Under the pieces are notes generated by a model that did no database searches, had not been told where the DNA came from, and saw nothing but the letters and a program-made list of their open reading frames with translations. The translations under genes were made by a program, and so were the position numbers. DNA of 64,000 nt from Megasphaera sp. UBA1696 (GTDB taxonomy: Bacteria; Bacillota; Negativicutes; Veillonellales; Megasphaeraceae), in the NCBI GenBank assembly GCA_002319965.1, contig DCJQ01000035.1:1-64000 (forward strand), read 5' to 3'. Shown here piece by piece: positions 41,525-50,117 of this stretch (its first letter is position 1; each line of letters starts with the position of its first letter).

Positions 41525-42433
41525 TTACTTTCCTAAGGAATAGTGGCCGACGAACATCGTCCCCAAGCCTTCTTCGGTCAGCATTTCGATGAGGATGGCA
41601 TGAGGTACCGTGCCGTTGATGATGAACACCCGCTTGACGCCGGCTTTGATGGCGTCCGTGCAGCACTGTACTTTGGGAATCATACCGCCGGCGATGATCC
41701 CGTCCTGTTCTAACTGACGAGATTGTTCAAGGGTGATTTCCGTCAACAATGAATCGGGATCAGACGGATTTTTGAGGACGCCGTCGATATTGGTCATAGA
41801 CAGCATACATTCGGCGTTAAGGGCCCCGGCAATCTGAGCGGCGGCCGTATCGGCGTTGATGTTGTAAGCCTGTCCGTCCGTATCGGTACCGATTGTCGAG
41901 ATGACGGGAATGTATCCCTTATCGAGGTTATCTTGAATGATGGATACGTCGACGTCGGTAATGCGCCCGACGTAGCCCAGTTCGTCGCTTTGTTTGCGGA
42001 CCTTGATCATCTGGTCGTCGATGCCGCAAAGACCGATAGCCTTCCCGCCGATGGAGCCGATGAGATTGACTAAATCCTTATTGACCTGGCCGGCCAGTAC
42101 CATTTGGACAACCTTCATCGTCGCTTCATCGGTCACTCTCAGACCGTTGATGAACTTCGATTCGATGCCGAGCTGATCCAGGGCCGACTTGATATGCGGG
42201 CCGCCGCCATGGACGAGAACCACTTTGACGCCGATGAGATTCAAGAGGACGATATCGCCCATGACCGATCGCTTCAAGTCTTCATTGATCATGGCATTGC
42301 CGCCGTACTTGACGACGACTGTTTTCCCGCTGTATTTTTTAATATATGGCAGAGCATTCATTAAAATTTGTGCCTTTTGGGCATTGGTCACTGCTTTTAC
42401 ATCTTCCGATACGAGATCACTTCTTTTGAACAT
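41525..42433 (-). CDS. argB: acetylglutamate kinase
   Basis: Phosphorylates N-acetylglutamate, the committed step of the pathway. 302 residues, an amino-acid-kinase fold: KTVVVKYGGNAM at the N-terminus, LVHGGGPHI, and NINADTAAAQIAGALNAE with MLSMTNIDGV. An N-terminal extension of about 35 residues (with an ILMNALPYIKKYSGK helix) resembles the helix of arginine-inhibited, hexameric kinases, so feedback by arginine is likely. GGGGGAAG precedes the start, 18 bases after the argJ-like gene. Confidence 0.95.
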   Translation of the reverse strand: MFKRSDLVSEDVKAVTNAQKAQILMNALPYIKKYSGKTVVVKYGGNAMINEDLKRSVMGDIVLLNLIGVKVVLVHGGGPHIKSALDQLGIESKFINGLRVTDEATMKVVQMVLAGQVNKDLVNLIGSIGGKAIGLCGIDDQMIKVRKQSDELGYVGRITDVDVSIIQDNLDKGYIPVISTIGTDTDGQAYNINADTAAAQIAGALNAECMLSMTNIDGVLKNPSDPDSLLTEITLEQSRQLEQDGIIAGGMIPKVQCCTDAIKAGVKRVFIINGTVPHAILIEMLTEEGLGTMFVGHYSLGK

Positions 42434-42451
42434 ATATTGTCTTCCCCCTAT

Positions 42452-43171
42452 TTAACTGCACGCTTTCAAGACATGTTGAAAGCCTAATTTCACCAGTAAC
42501 GCTTCGATTCCCCCTACCAAAGCATCGTGGCCGACCGGCTGTGCACCGGCTCCCCCATTGGCCATGACGATGAAGGTGAAATGCTCCGTATCCATATCGG
42601 CCTTGACCTGAGTCAAGGCCTTTTCAATCATAGACCCGTCGACCGAAGCGTCGGTCATGATGACGCATAAGCCGTCACAGTCCGCCATCCCGTCCGCAGC
42701 GATGCCGCTTAAGGCCCCTGAATTTTCTGCCAGGAAGACCGTTTCAGAAGATACGTCACCGCCGTTGTCGATTACCGCTTCTACGGGCTCGCTATCCGTA
42801 TCGAGACCGGCCGTCAGATTTTTCAGGCTGTGAATCAAGAGCGACGGGCGAAAGTACCGGCCCTTAGCACCGCTGGCGATGAGGGCTACCGAAGCCGGGG
42901 CTTCATCGACGCAGGTGCCGACAGCCTGACAGACTTCCTCTGAAATTTCAAGGCCGCGCGGTCCGTCAGGAAGGGCCGTCCCATTGTGCAGGACCAGGAT
43001 TTTTCCGGAACGAGCCGTCATGCCCTGGGGCGTATCGGTCACAATGGAGCAGTCTCGTCGGCTTACAATCATAGCGACATCCAATTTCACACGGCTGCTG
43101 CATAATCCGCTGTACGTACCGGCAGCCTGAAATCCTTGCGGTACGCCAAAGTTATCATAAACCTGACTCAT
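42452..43171 (-). CDS. ArgJ-like protein, degenerate and probably not a working acetyltransferase
   Basis: A 239-residue protein in the exact argJ position of the arg operon. The N-terminal part still follows ArgJ (PQGFQAAGTYSGL). But the family's NSGNANACTG block reads HNGTALPDGP, the STGVIG block reads ASGAKGRYF, and the self-cleavage region with the catalytic Thr (KGxGMIxPNMAT) reads ADGMADCDGLCVIM. A weak MTDASVDGSMIEKAL echo remains and then most of the beta chain is missing (ArgJ is usually about 400 residues). It is intact, has a good ribosome site and is packed tightly with its neighbours, so it is maintained. A regulator or structural remnant is possible. Confidence 0.75.
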   Translation of the reverse strand: MSQVYDNFGVPQGFQAAGTYSGLCSSRVKLDVAMIVSRRDCSIVTDTPQGMTARSGKILVLHNGTALPDGPRGLEISEEVCQAVGTCVDEAPASVALIASGAKGRYFRPSLLIHSLKNLTAGLDTDSEPVEAVIDNGGDVSSETVFLAENSGALSGIAADGMADCDGLCVIMTDASVDGSMIEKALTQVKADMDTEHFTFIVMANGGAGAQPVGHDALVGGIEALLVKLGFQHVLKACS

Positions 43172-43186
43172 ACTGACTCCACCTTT

Positions 43187-44131
43187 CTAATGTTTTAACT
43201 GTAATCCTGTCACGGCATCGATGCCCATCATGAGGTTCATATTCTGGATGGCAGCACCGGAGGCCCCTTTGCCCAGATTATCGAATAACGACGTGACCAT
43301 AATGCGATGGTCATTGCCGGTTACGACGATTTCCATATCATCGTAACCGCTCATTTCATTGGCACTGATAAAGCCGCCTTTATCGGTCCCGAAATCAAGG
43401 ACGTGGATGAAGGGGCAGCCTTCATAATGCTCAACTAATATATCCCACACATCTTTGGCCGTGACCTTCTTCGTCAACAGATGACTGAAAAAGGGAATCA
43501 TCACTTCCATGCCGCTGTAATAGTCATCAACGATGGGTGTGAAGACCGGTTCCTGTGCCAAATGGCAGATAGAAACGACTTCTTTCAAATGTTTATGCTG
43601 CTGGCCCAGGCCGTATTGCCGCGGTGCAAATAGATCATCACTTTTATCCCCTTCATATTGGGCAATCATCTTCTTACCGCCGCCGCTGTAGCCGGTCAGG
43701 GAAAAGGCTGTCACCGGATAATCGGCCGGCACCAATCCCGCTGCCGTCAAGGGCTGCAAAATAGAAATGGCGCCGCTAGCGTGGCAGCCGGGATTACCGA
43801 CGAAATCGCTCTTAGAAATAACGACAGCCTGTTCCTTCGACAATTCGGGAAAGCCGTAGGTCCAACCCGGCGCCACCCGCCGCCCCGTCGACGTATCGAT
43901 GAGACGCACCTGGCAGCCTTCTGCCAGTTTGACGGCTTCGGCAGCCGCATCATCGGGAAGGCAGAGGAAGGCGATGTCGGCGTCTTTCATGCAGGCGCGG
44001 ATGGCATCGGGATCTTTTCGTTTTTCGTCAGCAATGGGAATCAATTCGATATCCTGACGCTGGCTCAGGCGTTCATGAATCCGAAGGCCTGTCGTCCCTT
44101 CATGTCCATCTATAAATACTTTCGTCTTCAC
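43187..44131 (-). CDS. argC: N-acetyl-gamma-glutamyl-phosphate reductase, type 2
   Basis: Reduces acetylglutamyl-phosphate to the semialdehyde with NADPH. 314 residues, the shorter type 2 form: KVFIDGHEGTTGLRIHERL at the N-terminus and catalytic Cys in FVGNPGCHASGAI. It is the first gene of the arg operon, behind a consensus promoter with two ARG-box-like sequences. Type 2 ArgC is more usual in proteobacteria than in Bacillus-type arg operons. Confidence 0.93.
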   Translation of the reverse strand: MKTKVFIDGHEGTTGLRIHERLSQRQDIELIPIADEKRKDPDAIRACMKDADIAFLCLPDDAAAEAVKLAEGCQVRLIDTSTGRRVAPGWTYGFPELSKEQAVVISKSDFVGNPGCHASGAISILQPLTAAGLVPADYPVTAFSLTGYSGGGKKMIAQYEGDKSDDLFAPRQYGLGQQHKHLKEVVSICHLAQEPVFTPIVDDYYSGMEVMIPFFSHLLTKKVTAKDVWDILVEHYEGCPFIHVLDFGTDKGGFISANEMSGYDDMEIVVTGNDHRIMVTSLFDNLGKGASGAAIQNMNLMMGIDAVTGLQLKH

Positions 44132-44193
44132 AATGCATCACTCCCGGAAAAAAACAATCTATACTTCAAAATAGCTTATACCTTCATGTTTTA

Positions 44194-44236
44194 TTGAATT
44201 TTAATTCATTATAGTTGAATTAAAATGTTTTGTCAA
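44194..44236 (-). promoter_or_regulatory. promoter of the arg operon with two ARG-box-like sites
   Basis: Consensus TTGACA (44231-44236), 17 bases, TATAAT (44208-44213) on the minus strand. One AT-rich 5'-TTGAATTAAAATG site lies in the spacer (44215-44227) and a near-palindrome TGAATTTTAATTCA spans 44195-44208, touching the -10. Both resemble ArgR half-site pairs, so repression by ArgR and arginine is likely. Confidence 0.75.
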
Positions 44237-44290
44237 TAAAATATGCATTGTTTTTACATAATTATTATTATAACTTTTCGTCACGATACG

Positions 44291-45210
44291 TCATTCTTGA
44301 AAGGATAAGGAGGCCTCCGGTCCAGTGGCATCGAGATAAGCCGTAATACCATAAGGGATAAAGGCCTTATCGGCAGTATGGCCGACAGGCAGTCCCTTGA
44401 TGGCCGGCACCCGGGCCAGATGAGCATAATAATCCAGCACTTCATCCGTCGTAAAGTCACCGTCATCGTGGGACGATGCCGTAAAATCGCCATATACAAT
44501 GGCCGACACACGGGACAAGAGGCCGCTCTGCCAGAGCTGATTCATCATGCGGTCGATGCGGTATGAGCTTTCGCCCGTATCTTCGAGCACCAAAATACAC
44601 CCCGTGCCGTCGAGGGCATAGGGTGTACCGACGAGAGATGCAAGCAGCGTCAAATTACCGCCCACAAGGGGGCCTTTGGCCGTTCCCGTGTTGATGGTCG
44701 TAAGTGTCCGGCCGACCGGAAGTGCCAAGGCACCGCGCCATGATGCTCGTTTTAATCCGTTAAAGAATTGATTCGCTGTATAATCATTCGAACCGCCTAA
44801 GGTAACCATCAAGGGACCGTTGGCCGTAACCAGGCGGCTCTTTTCCCATAAGGCGACCTGAAGGGCCGTAATATCACTGAAGCCGACGACCCATTTCGGA
44901 TGGGACGCCATATAGTCGTAATCGAGCTTATCGAGGATACGAGCCGAGCCGTAGCCGCCGTTGAGGCAGACAATGGCCTTTACGTCATCGTCATGGAATA
45001 AAGCATTGATATCCCGAGCTCGTGCGTCGTCCGTTCCGGAAAAGTATCCGTAGGCACCGGATACCGTCGGCATCATCTTTACCCGGTATCCGGCCTGCGT
45101 CAGGCGGGCCACCGCCCTTGAAATATCCTGCCCCTCGTCATGCGTTGCCGGTGCCGCGATGCCGATATAGTCACCGGCCTTGAGCGGTGCCGGAATATGA
45201 ACAGCCGCAT
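44291..45210 (-). CDS. LD-carboxypeptidase (peptidase S66/MccF family), 5' end disrupted or non-ATG start
   Basis: Cuts the terminal D-residue from tetrapeptides in muropeptide recycling (LdcA), or acts on related amide bonds (MccF). The catalytic triad regions are visible: Ser in VGFSDITALQ, Glu in LVLEDTGESSYR and His in GLPVGHT. The frame continues upstream of the first usable codon (GTG near 45112) with IPAPLKAGDYIGIAAPAT, the normal N-terminus, but has no ATG, GTG or TTG there. The ATG at 45208-45210, with a good AGGGGGAG site, is in another frame; a one-base gain between it and 45196 would join them. Either an ATT start at 45194-45196 is used or the gene carries a frameshift. Confidence 0.75.
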
Positions 45211-45213
45211 CCG

Positions 45214-45690
45214 TTACGACTCCCCCTTGTAGTAGCGCTCCATTCCCTGAGCATAGCCGTAGTCATCGTTTAAATACTGGCCTGTCTTCTGGCGATAACA
45301 GAGGTTGACCGTCACGAAGTCGGCAATATCCTTATGCTTCAACTGTTTCTTCCGCATGGGGATTTCCAGCCAGGTATTGGTGGAGTCATTGTAGATCCAG
45401 GCCTGGCCGCGGAAAATTTTATAGGTCAAAGGATACGTGCCTTCGATACGCCCCGAATCTTCGGGTGAACGGAACAGGTTAACCTTGAAAATCCATCCCT
45501 GTCCATTATCTTTGATGGTCTCTAAAGAGCTGAGATCGACGTACATTTCATAGCCCATGCCGAAGTTAATGGGCCGGTAATTGCTGTTGGCTGCTAAGGG
45601 GCTGTTGAAGAAGGCCTGGGCACCGAAGACGCTGCCAAAGGTCAAGGCGGCACCAACGGCCGCTGTCAATAAGCTGTGTTTTACGTTCAT
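45214..45690 (-). CDS. secreted protein of unknown function
   Basis: A 158-residue protein with an N-terminal signal peptide (hydrophobic to about residue 25, cleavage expected after AQA). The mature part is soluble, with several aromatic repeats (YEMYVDLSSLETI, ITY-like strands) and one Cys late in the chain. No family was recognised. The ATG giving MNVKHSLL is chosen because AAAGGATG lies about 9 bases upstream. It ends just before the ldcA region and may be co-transcribed with it. Confidence 0.6.
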   Translation of the reverse strand: MNVKHSLLTAAVGAALTFGSVFGAQAFFNSPLAANSNYRPINFGMGYEMYVDLSSLETIKDNGQGWIFKVNLFRSPEDSGRIEGTYPLTYKIFRGQAWIYNDSTNTWLEIPMRKKQLKHKDIADFVTVNLCYRQKTGQYLNDDYGYAQGMERYYKGES

Positions 45691-45787
45691 GATCATCATC
45701 CTTTCTGTCATTACGTTCATTATAGCATAATTCATACGGATAAAACCGTCTCCGGCAGTGCCTTCTCCATATCAAAACCGCCGGCAT

Positions 45788-45826
45788 AAAAAAGAAGTCT
45801 CCCATATTCATGAGAGACTTCTGTAT
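45788..45826 (-). terminator. terminator after carB
   Basis: Stem AGAAGTCTC with GAGACTTCT and a 12-base loop, followed on the minus strand by TTTTTTA. It closes the pyrB-pyrC-carA-carB operon. Confidence 0.88.
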
Positions 45827-45850
45827 CATCAGACTGTGTCCGTGAAAATT

Positions 45851-48800
45851 TTATTCCATATCATAATCCTGAAGGGCTGCGACGTGATGATAGCCGTCGT
45901 TCTTACCTTTATTGGCAAAGACGCGCAGGACTTCGCGAGCCGTATCGAGGGATGTCAGGCAGGGAACGGCCAATTCAACAGCCATGCGGCGGAGGTTAAA
46001 GCCGTCGCGTTCCGGATGCTTGCCGTAGGTCAAGGTATTGAGTACCAAGTCGATTTTGCCGTTGCGAATCATGGTAGCGATGTTCTGGCCGCCTTCATGA
46101 ATCTTGCGGACGATGTCGACGGGCATGCCGTGATCGTTGAAGTAGGATCCGGTACCTTCCGTGGCGATGATGTGGTAACCCAGTTCCTTAAAGCCTTCCG
46201 CCAGATGCAGGGCTTCGGCTTTATCGCGGTCGGCGACGGTAACTAAAATCGTGCCGCCGGCAGGAATCTTCATCTTAGCCCCGTTGACAGCCTTGTATAA
46301 GGCTTCCGAGTAGGAGTGGCCGATACCCATGACTTCACCTGTCGATTTCATTTCAGGCCCGAGGGCGATTTCAGCTAAGCCGATCTTGCTGAAGGAGAAG
46401 ACCGGAGCCTTGGCGGCAACGTGTTTCTTCGCCGGCATAAGACCGCTGTGAAGGCCCATGTCCTTCAATGTTTCTCCAAGGGCGATGCGGGTTGCAATTT
46501 CGACGATGGGGAAGTGCGTTACCTTACTGAGGAAGGGAACGGTACGGCTCGAACGCGGGTTAACTTCAATGATGTACAATTTGCCCCGCGATACGACGAA
46601 CTGGATGTTGACCGAGCCTTTGACCTGGAGTTCCAGGGAAATGCGCGTCGTATAGTCGACGATCTGGGCGATCATATCGTCGTCGAGGTGCTGCGGCGGA
46701 TAAACGGCAATGGAGTCGCCCGAATGGACGCCGGCCCGTTCGACCTGTTCCATAATGCCCGGAATGTAGACGTCAGTTCCGTCAGCGACGACGTCGACTT
46801 CGACTTCACGGCCTACCATGTACTCGTCGATGAGAATCGGATGGTCCGGCGAAGCGATGACGGCTTCGCGGAGGTAACGTTCCAATTCTTTTTCATTGTA
46901 GACGATTTCCATAGCCCGGCCGCCGAGGACGTATGACGGGCGAACGATGAGGGGAAATTCTAATTCCGAAGCGACCTTCATGGCTTCTTTATCGCTGGTA
47001 GCGATGCGGCCGTCCGGACGAGGAATGTTCAATTTAGCCAGGACTTCATCGAAGCGTTCCCGGTCTTCTGCCCGGTCCATGCCGTCTACAGAGGTACCGA
47101 GGACAGTGACACCACGTTTAGCGAGCGGTGCTGCCAAGTTGATAGCCGTCTGGCCGCCGAACTGGCAGATGACGCCGACGGGCTTTTCTTTTTCGACGAC
47201 AGCCATGACATCTTCGACCATGAGGGGTTCAAAGTACAGGCTGTCTGATGTATCAAAGTCGGTGCTGACCGTTTCCGGGTTATTGTTGATGATGATGCTG
47301 TTCATGCCGGCCTTGCGCAGAGCCCAGGCAGAATGGACGGAGCAGTAGTCGAATTCAATGCCCTGGCCGATGCGGATCGGGCCGGAGCCGAGGACGATGA
47401 CGCTCTTCTTGCCGAGCGGTTTGACTTCATCTTCCGTAGCATAGCAGGAATAGTAGTACGGCGTAGCCGCTTCGAATTCAGCAGCGCAGGTGTCGACCAT
47501 TTTAAAGGTCGGCGTAATGCCGTGGTCGACGCGGAACTGACGGACTTCTTCTTCCGTCTTTTTCGTAAATCCGGCAATGACGGCATCGGGCATGCTGTAT
47601 CGTTTGGCCAAACGAACGTTGTCGATGGTCAAGTTATTGCGCTGGAGATCAAATTCCACATCGATGATGTTCTTGATTTTATGGAGGAACCACAGGTCGT
47701 AACCGGTGATGTAGTGAATTTTTTCTTCGCTGATGCCGAGGCGCAGGGCCTGAGCGACGACGAACAGCCGTTCATCATCCTGCTTCTGCAGGAGTTCGAC
47801 GATGTCGATGAGAGACTTACTTTCCAGCTTCTTCATGGAAATGTAATTGACGCCGATTTCCAAAGAGCGGACGGCTTTGAGCAGCGCCCCTTCAAAGCAG
47901 CGGTCGAGGGACATGACTTCCCCGGTCGCCTTCATCTGAGTGCCCAGGGATTTATCGGCCAAGGCGAATTTTTCAAAAGGCCAACGCGGGAACTTGACGA
48001 CGCAGTAGTCGAGGGTCGGTTCAAAGCATGCCGTCGTCTTGCCCGTAACAGCATTGGTGATCTGGTCCAAGGTAAGGCCCGTTGCGACTTTAGCGGCAAC
48101 TTTGGCGATGGGATAGCCCGTCGCTTTCGAAGCCAGGGCCGACGAACGGCTGACACGGGGATTGACTTCGATGACGTAGTACTGGTTGCTGTTCGGGTCG
48201 AGGGCATACTGGACGTTGCAACCGCCTTCGATTTTCAAGCGGCGGATGATATCGAGGGATGCCGTGCGCAGCATCTGATACTGCAAGTCGTTCAGGGTCT
48301 GGCTCGGAGCGACGACGATGGAGTCGCCCGTATGGACGCCGACCGGGTCGATGTTTTCCATATTGCAGACGATGATGCAGTTATCGGCCTTGTCACGCAT
48401 GACTTCGTATTCGATTTCTTTCCAGCCGGCAACGGAGCGTTCGACGAGGATCTGGTTGATCGGGCTGAGCTTGATGCCGCGAGTAGCAATCATGAACAGT
48501 TCGTCTTCGTCGTGAGCAATGCCGCCGCCGGTACCGCCGAGGGTAAAGGCCGGGCGGACGATAATCGGGTACCCGATCTTATCGGCAAATTCAATGGCCG
48601 ACGGAACGTCTTCAAAGATATCACTTTCCGGAACCGGCTGGTTGATATCGTTCATAGCCTTTTTAAATAATTCACGGTCTTCTGCTTCTTCGATAGCCGA
48701 CAGGCGCGTACCGAGGAGCTGGACGTTATATTTTTCAAGGACGCCGGCATTGGCCAACTGAACGGCCATGTTGAGGCCGACCTGACCGCCGAGGGTAGCC

Positions 48801-49054
48801 AAAAGGCCGTCGGGCCGTTCTTTTTCGATAACTTCCGTAACGTAGTCAAGGGAAATCGGTTCGACATAGACACGGTCGGCAATATCTTCGTCAGTCATGA
48901 TCGTCGCCGGGTTGCTGTTGATAAGGACGACTTCCAGCCCTTCTTCTTTCAAGGCGCGGCAGGCCTGAGTACCGGCATAGTCAAATTCGGCGGCCTGCCC
49001 GATGATAATCGGACCGGAACCGATAACGAGTACTTTCTTCAATCCTTCTACCAT
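45851..49054 (-). CDS. carB: carbamoyl-phosphate synthase large subunit
   Basis: Makes carbamoyl phosphate from bicarbonate, ammonia and two ATP. 1067 residues, the normal length. The duplicated ATP-grasp halves are visible (VLVIGSGPIIIGQAAEFDYAG and VIVLGSGPIRIGQGIEFDY), as is the MGS-like allosteric domain at the C-terminus (FKELGYHIIATEGTGSYF). It starts 1 base after carA ends. One CarAB set may serve both pyrimidines and arginine; here it sits in the pyr operon, so PyrR control is expected. Confidence 0.97.
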   Translation of the reverse strand: MVEGLKKVLVIGSGPIIIGQAAEFDYAGTQACRALKEEGLEVVLINSNPATIMTDEDIADRVYVEPISLDYVTEVIEKERPDGLLATLGGQVGLNMAVQLANAGVLEKYNVQLLGTRLSAIEEAEDRELFKKAMNDINQPVPESDIFEDVPSAIEFADKIGYPIIVRPAFTLGGTGGGIAHDEDELFMIATRGIKLSPINQILVERSVAGWKEIEYEVMRDKADNCIIVCNMENIDPVGVHTGDSIVVAPSQTLNDLQYQMLRTASLDIIRRLKIEGGCNVQYALDPNSNQYYVIEVNPRVSRSSALASKATGYPIAKVAAKVATGLTLDQITNAVTGKTTACFEPTLDYCVVKFPRWPFEKFALADKSLGTQMKATGEVMSLDRCFEGALLKAVRSLEIGVNYISMKKLESKSLIDIVELLQKQDDERLFVVAQALRLGISEEKIHYITGYDLWFLHKIKNIIDVEFDLQRNNLTIDNVRLAKRYSMPDAVIAGFTKKTEEEVRQFRVDHGITPTFKMVDTCAAEFEAATPYYYSCYATEDEVKPLGKKSVIVLGSGPIRIGQGIEFDYCSVHSAWALRKAGMNSIIINNNPETVSTDFDTSDSLYFEPLMVEDVMAVVEKEKPVGVICQFGGQTAINLAAPLAKRGVTVLGTSVDGMDRAEDRERFDEVLAKLNIPRPDGRIATSDKEAMKVASELEFPLIVRPSYVLGGRAMEIVYNEKELERYLREAVIASPDHPILIDEYMVGREVEVDVVADGTDVYIPGIMEQVERAGVHSGDSIAVYPPQHLDDDMIAQIVDYTTRISLELQVKGSVNIQFVVSRGKLYIIEVNPRSSRTVPFLSKVTHFPIVEIATRIALGETLKDMGLHSGLMPAKKHVAAKAPVFSFSKIGLAEIALGPEMKSTGEVMGIGHSYSEALYKAVNGAKMKIPAGGTILVTVADRDKAEALHLAEGFKELGYHIIATEGTGSYFNDHGMPVDIVRKIHEGGQNIATMIRNGKIDLVLNTLTYGKHPERDGFNLRRMAVELAVPCLTSLDTAREVLRVFANKGKNDGYHHVAALQDYDME

Positions 49055-49055
49055 G

Positions 49056-50117
49056 TTAGTTTTCCTCCATCATCTTGACGAATTGTGTAAACAGATACAG
49101 ATTGTCCGTCGGTCCCGGCGAAGCTTCCGGATGGTACTGGACGCACATGATGTTCTGGGACGGAACTTTAAAACCTTCAAGAGTGTTGTCATGGAGGTTG
49201 CGGTGGGTAATGACGACCTTATCTTTCGGAAGGGAATCTTCGTCGATGATGTAGCCGTGGTTCTGAGACGTGATGTAGACGCGGCCGGTGTGGATATCCT
49301 TGACCGGATGGTTGGAACCGCGATGGCCGAAAGTCAATTTGCGGCTCTTGCCGCCGAGGGCCAAGCCGATGAGCTGCAGGCCCAGGCAGATGCCGAAAAT
49401 CGGTTTCTTGCCCATGAGCTGTTTAACCGTATCGATGATGTCGGGAATATCTTTCGGGTCGCCGGGGCCGTTGCTGAGGAAGATGCCGTCGGGGTTGACA
49501 GCCAGTACATCTTCAGCCTTAGTGGTTGCCGGGAAAATCGTCAGGCGGCAGTCGTTATTGACCAGTTCGCGCAGGATATTGCCCTTAGCGCCGTAATCCA
49601 TGACGGCTACGTGGTAGCGGCCGTCACCCATGTGCTTGATGTCCCGCGTCGAGACGCGTTTTACGAGCTGTGTTTCAAGGGGCGTATCAAAGAGTTCTTT
49701 AACAGCGCTTTCTTCCATCGTTTCCGGTACGATGACGCCTTTCATGACGCCCTGGCTACGGATAGCCCGGGTAATGGCACGCGTATCGACGCCGTAGAGG
49801 CAGGGGATGTGGTGTGTCATAATAAAGGTAGACAGCTGGCCTTCATTCTGCCAGTTGCTCGGTTCTTCACAGAGTTCACTGACGATGAAGCCGGCAGCAT
49901 AAGGACGATCGGCCTGTTCGATTTCGTGGAACAAGCCGTAATTGCCGATAATCGGATAGGTCAGGGTAATGATCTGTCCGGCATAGGACGGGTCCGTAAA
50001 GGTTTCCTGATAACCTGTCATGCCTGTATTAAATACGACTTCGCCGACAGCCGGTTCATCCATCAGCATATTGCCGTAAAATTTCTGTCCGTTCTCTAAT
50101 ATGAGGACACCTTTCAT
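49056..50117 (-). CDS. carA: carbamoyl-phosphate synthase small subunit (glutaminase)
   Basis: Supplies ammonia to CarB. 353 residues. The N-terminal CPSase domain (VFNTGMTGYQETFTDPSYAGQI) is followed by a class I amidotransferase with the nucleophile Cys in FGICLGLQL and His/Glu in VQYHPEASPGP. Its ATG overlaps the pyrC stop by one base (TAATG), so translation is coupled. Confidence 0.96.
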   Translation of the reverse strand: MKGVLILENGQKFYGNMLMDEPAVGEVVFNTGMTGYQETFTDPSYAGQIITLTYPIIGNYGLFHEIEQADRPYAAGFIVSELCEEPSNWQNEGQLSTFIMTHHIPCLYGVDTRAITRAIRSQGVMKGVIVPETMEESAVKELFDTPLETQLVKRVSTRDIKHMGDGRYHVAVMDYGAKGNILRELVNNDCRLTIFPATTKAEDVLAVNPDGIFLSNGPGDPKDIPDIIDTVKQLMGKKPIFGICLGLQLIGLALGGKSRKLTFGHRGSNHPVKDIHTGRVYITSQNHGYIIDEDSLPKDKVVITHRNLHDNTLEGFKVPSQNIMCVQYHPEASPGPTDNLYLFTQFVKMMEEN

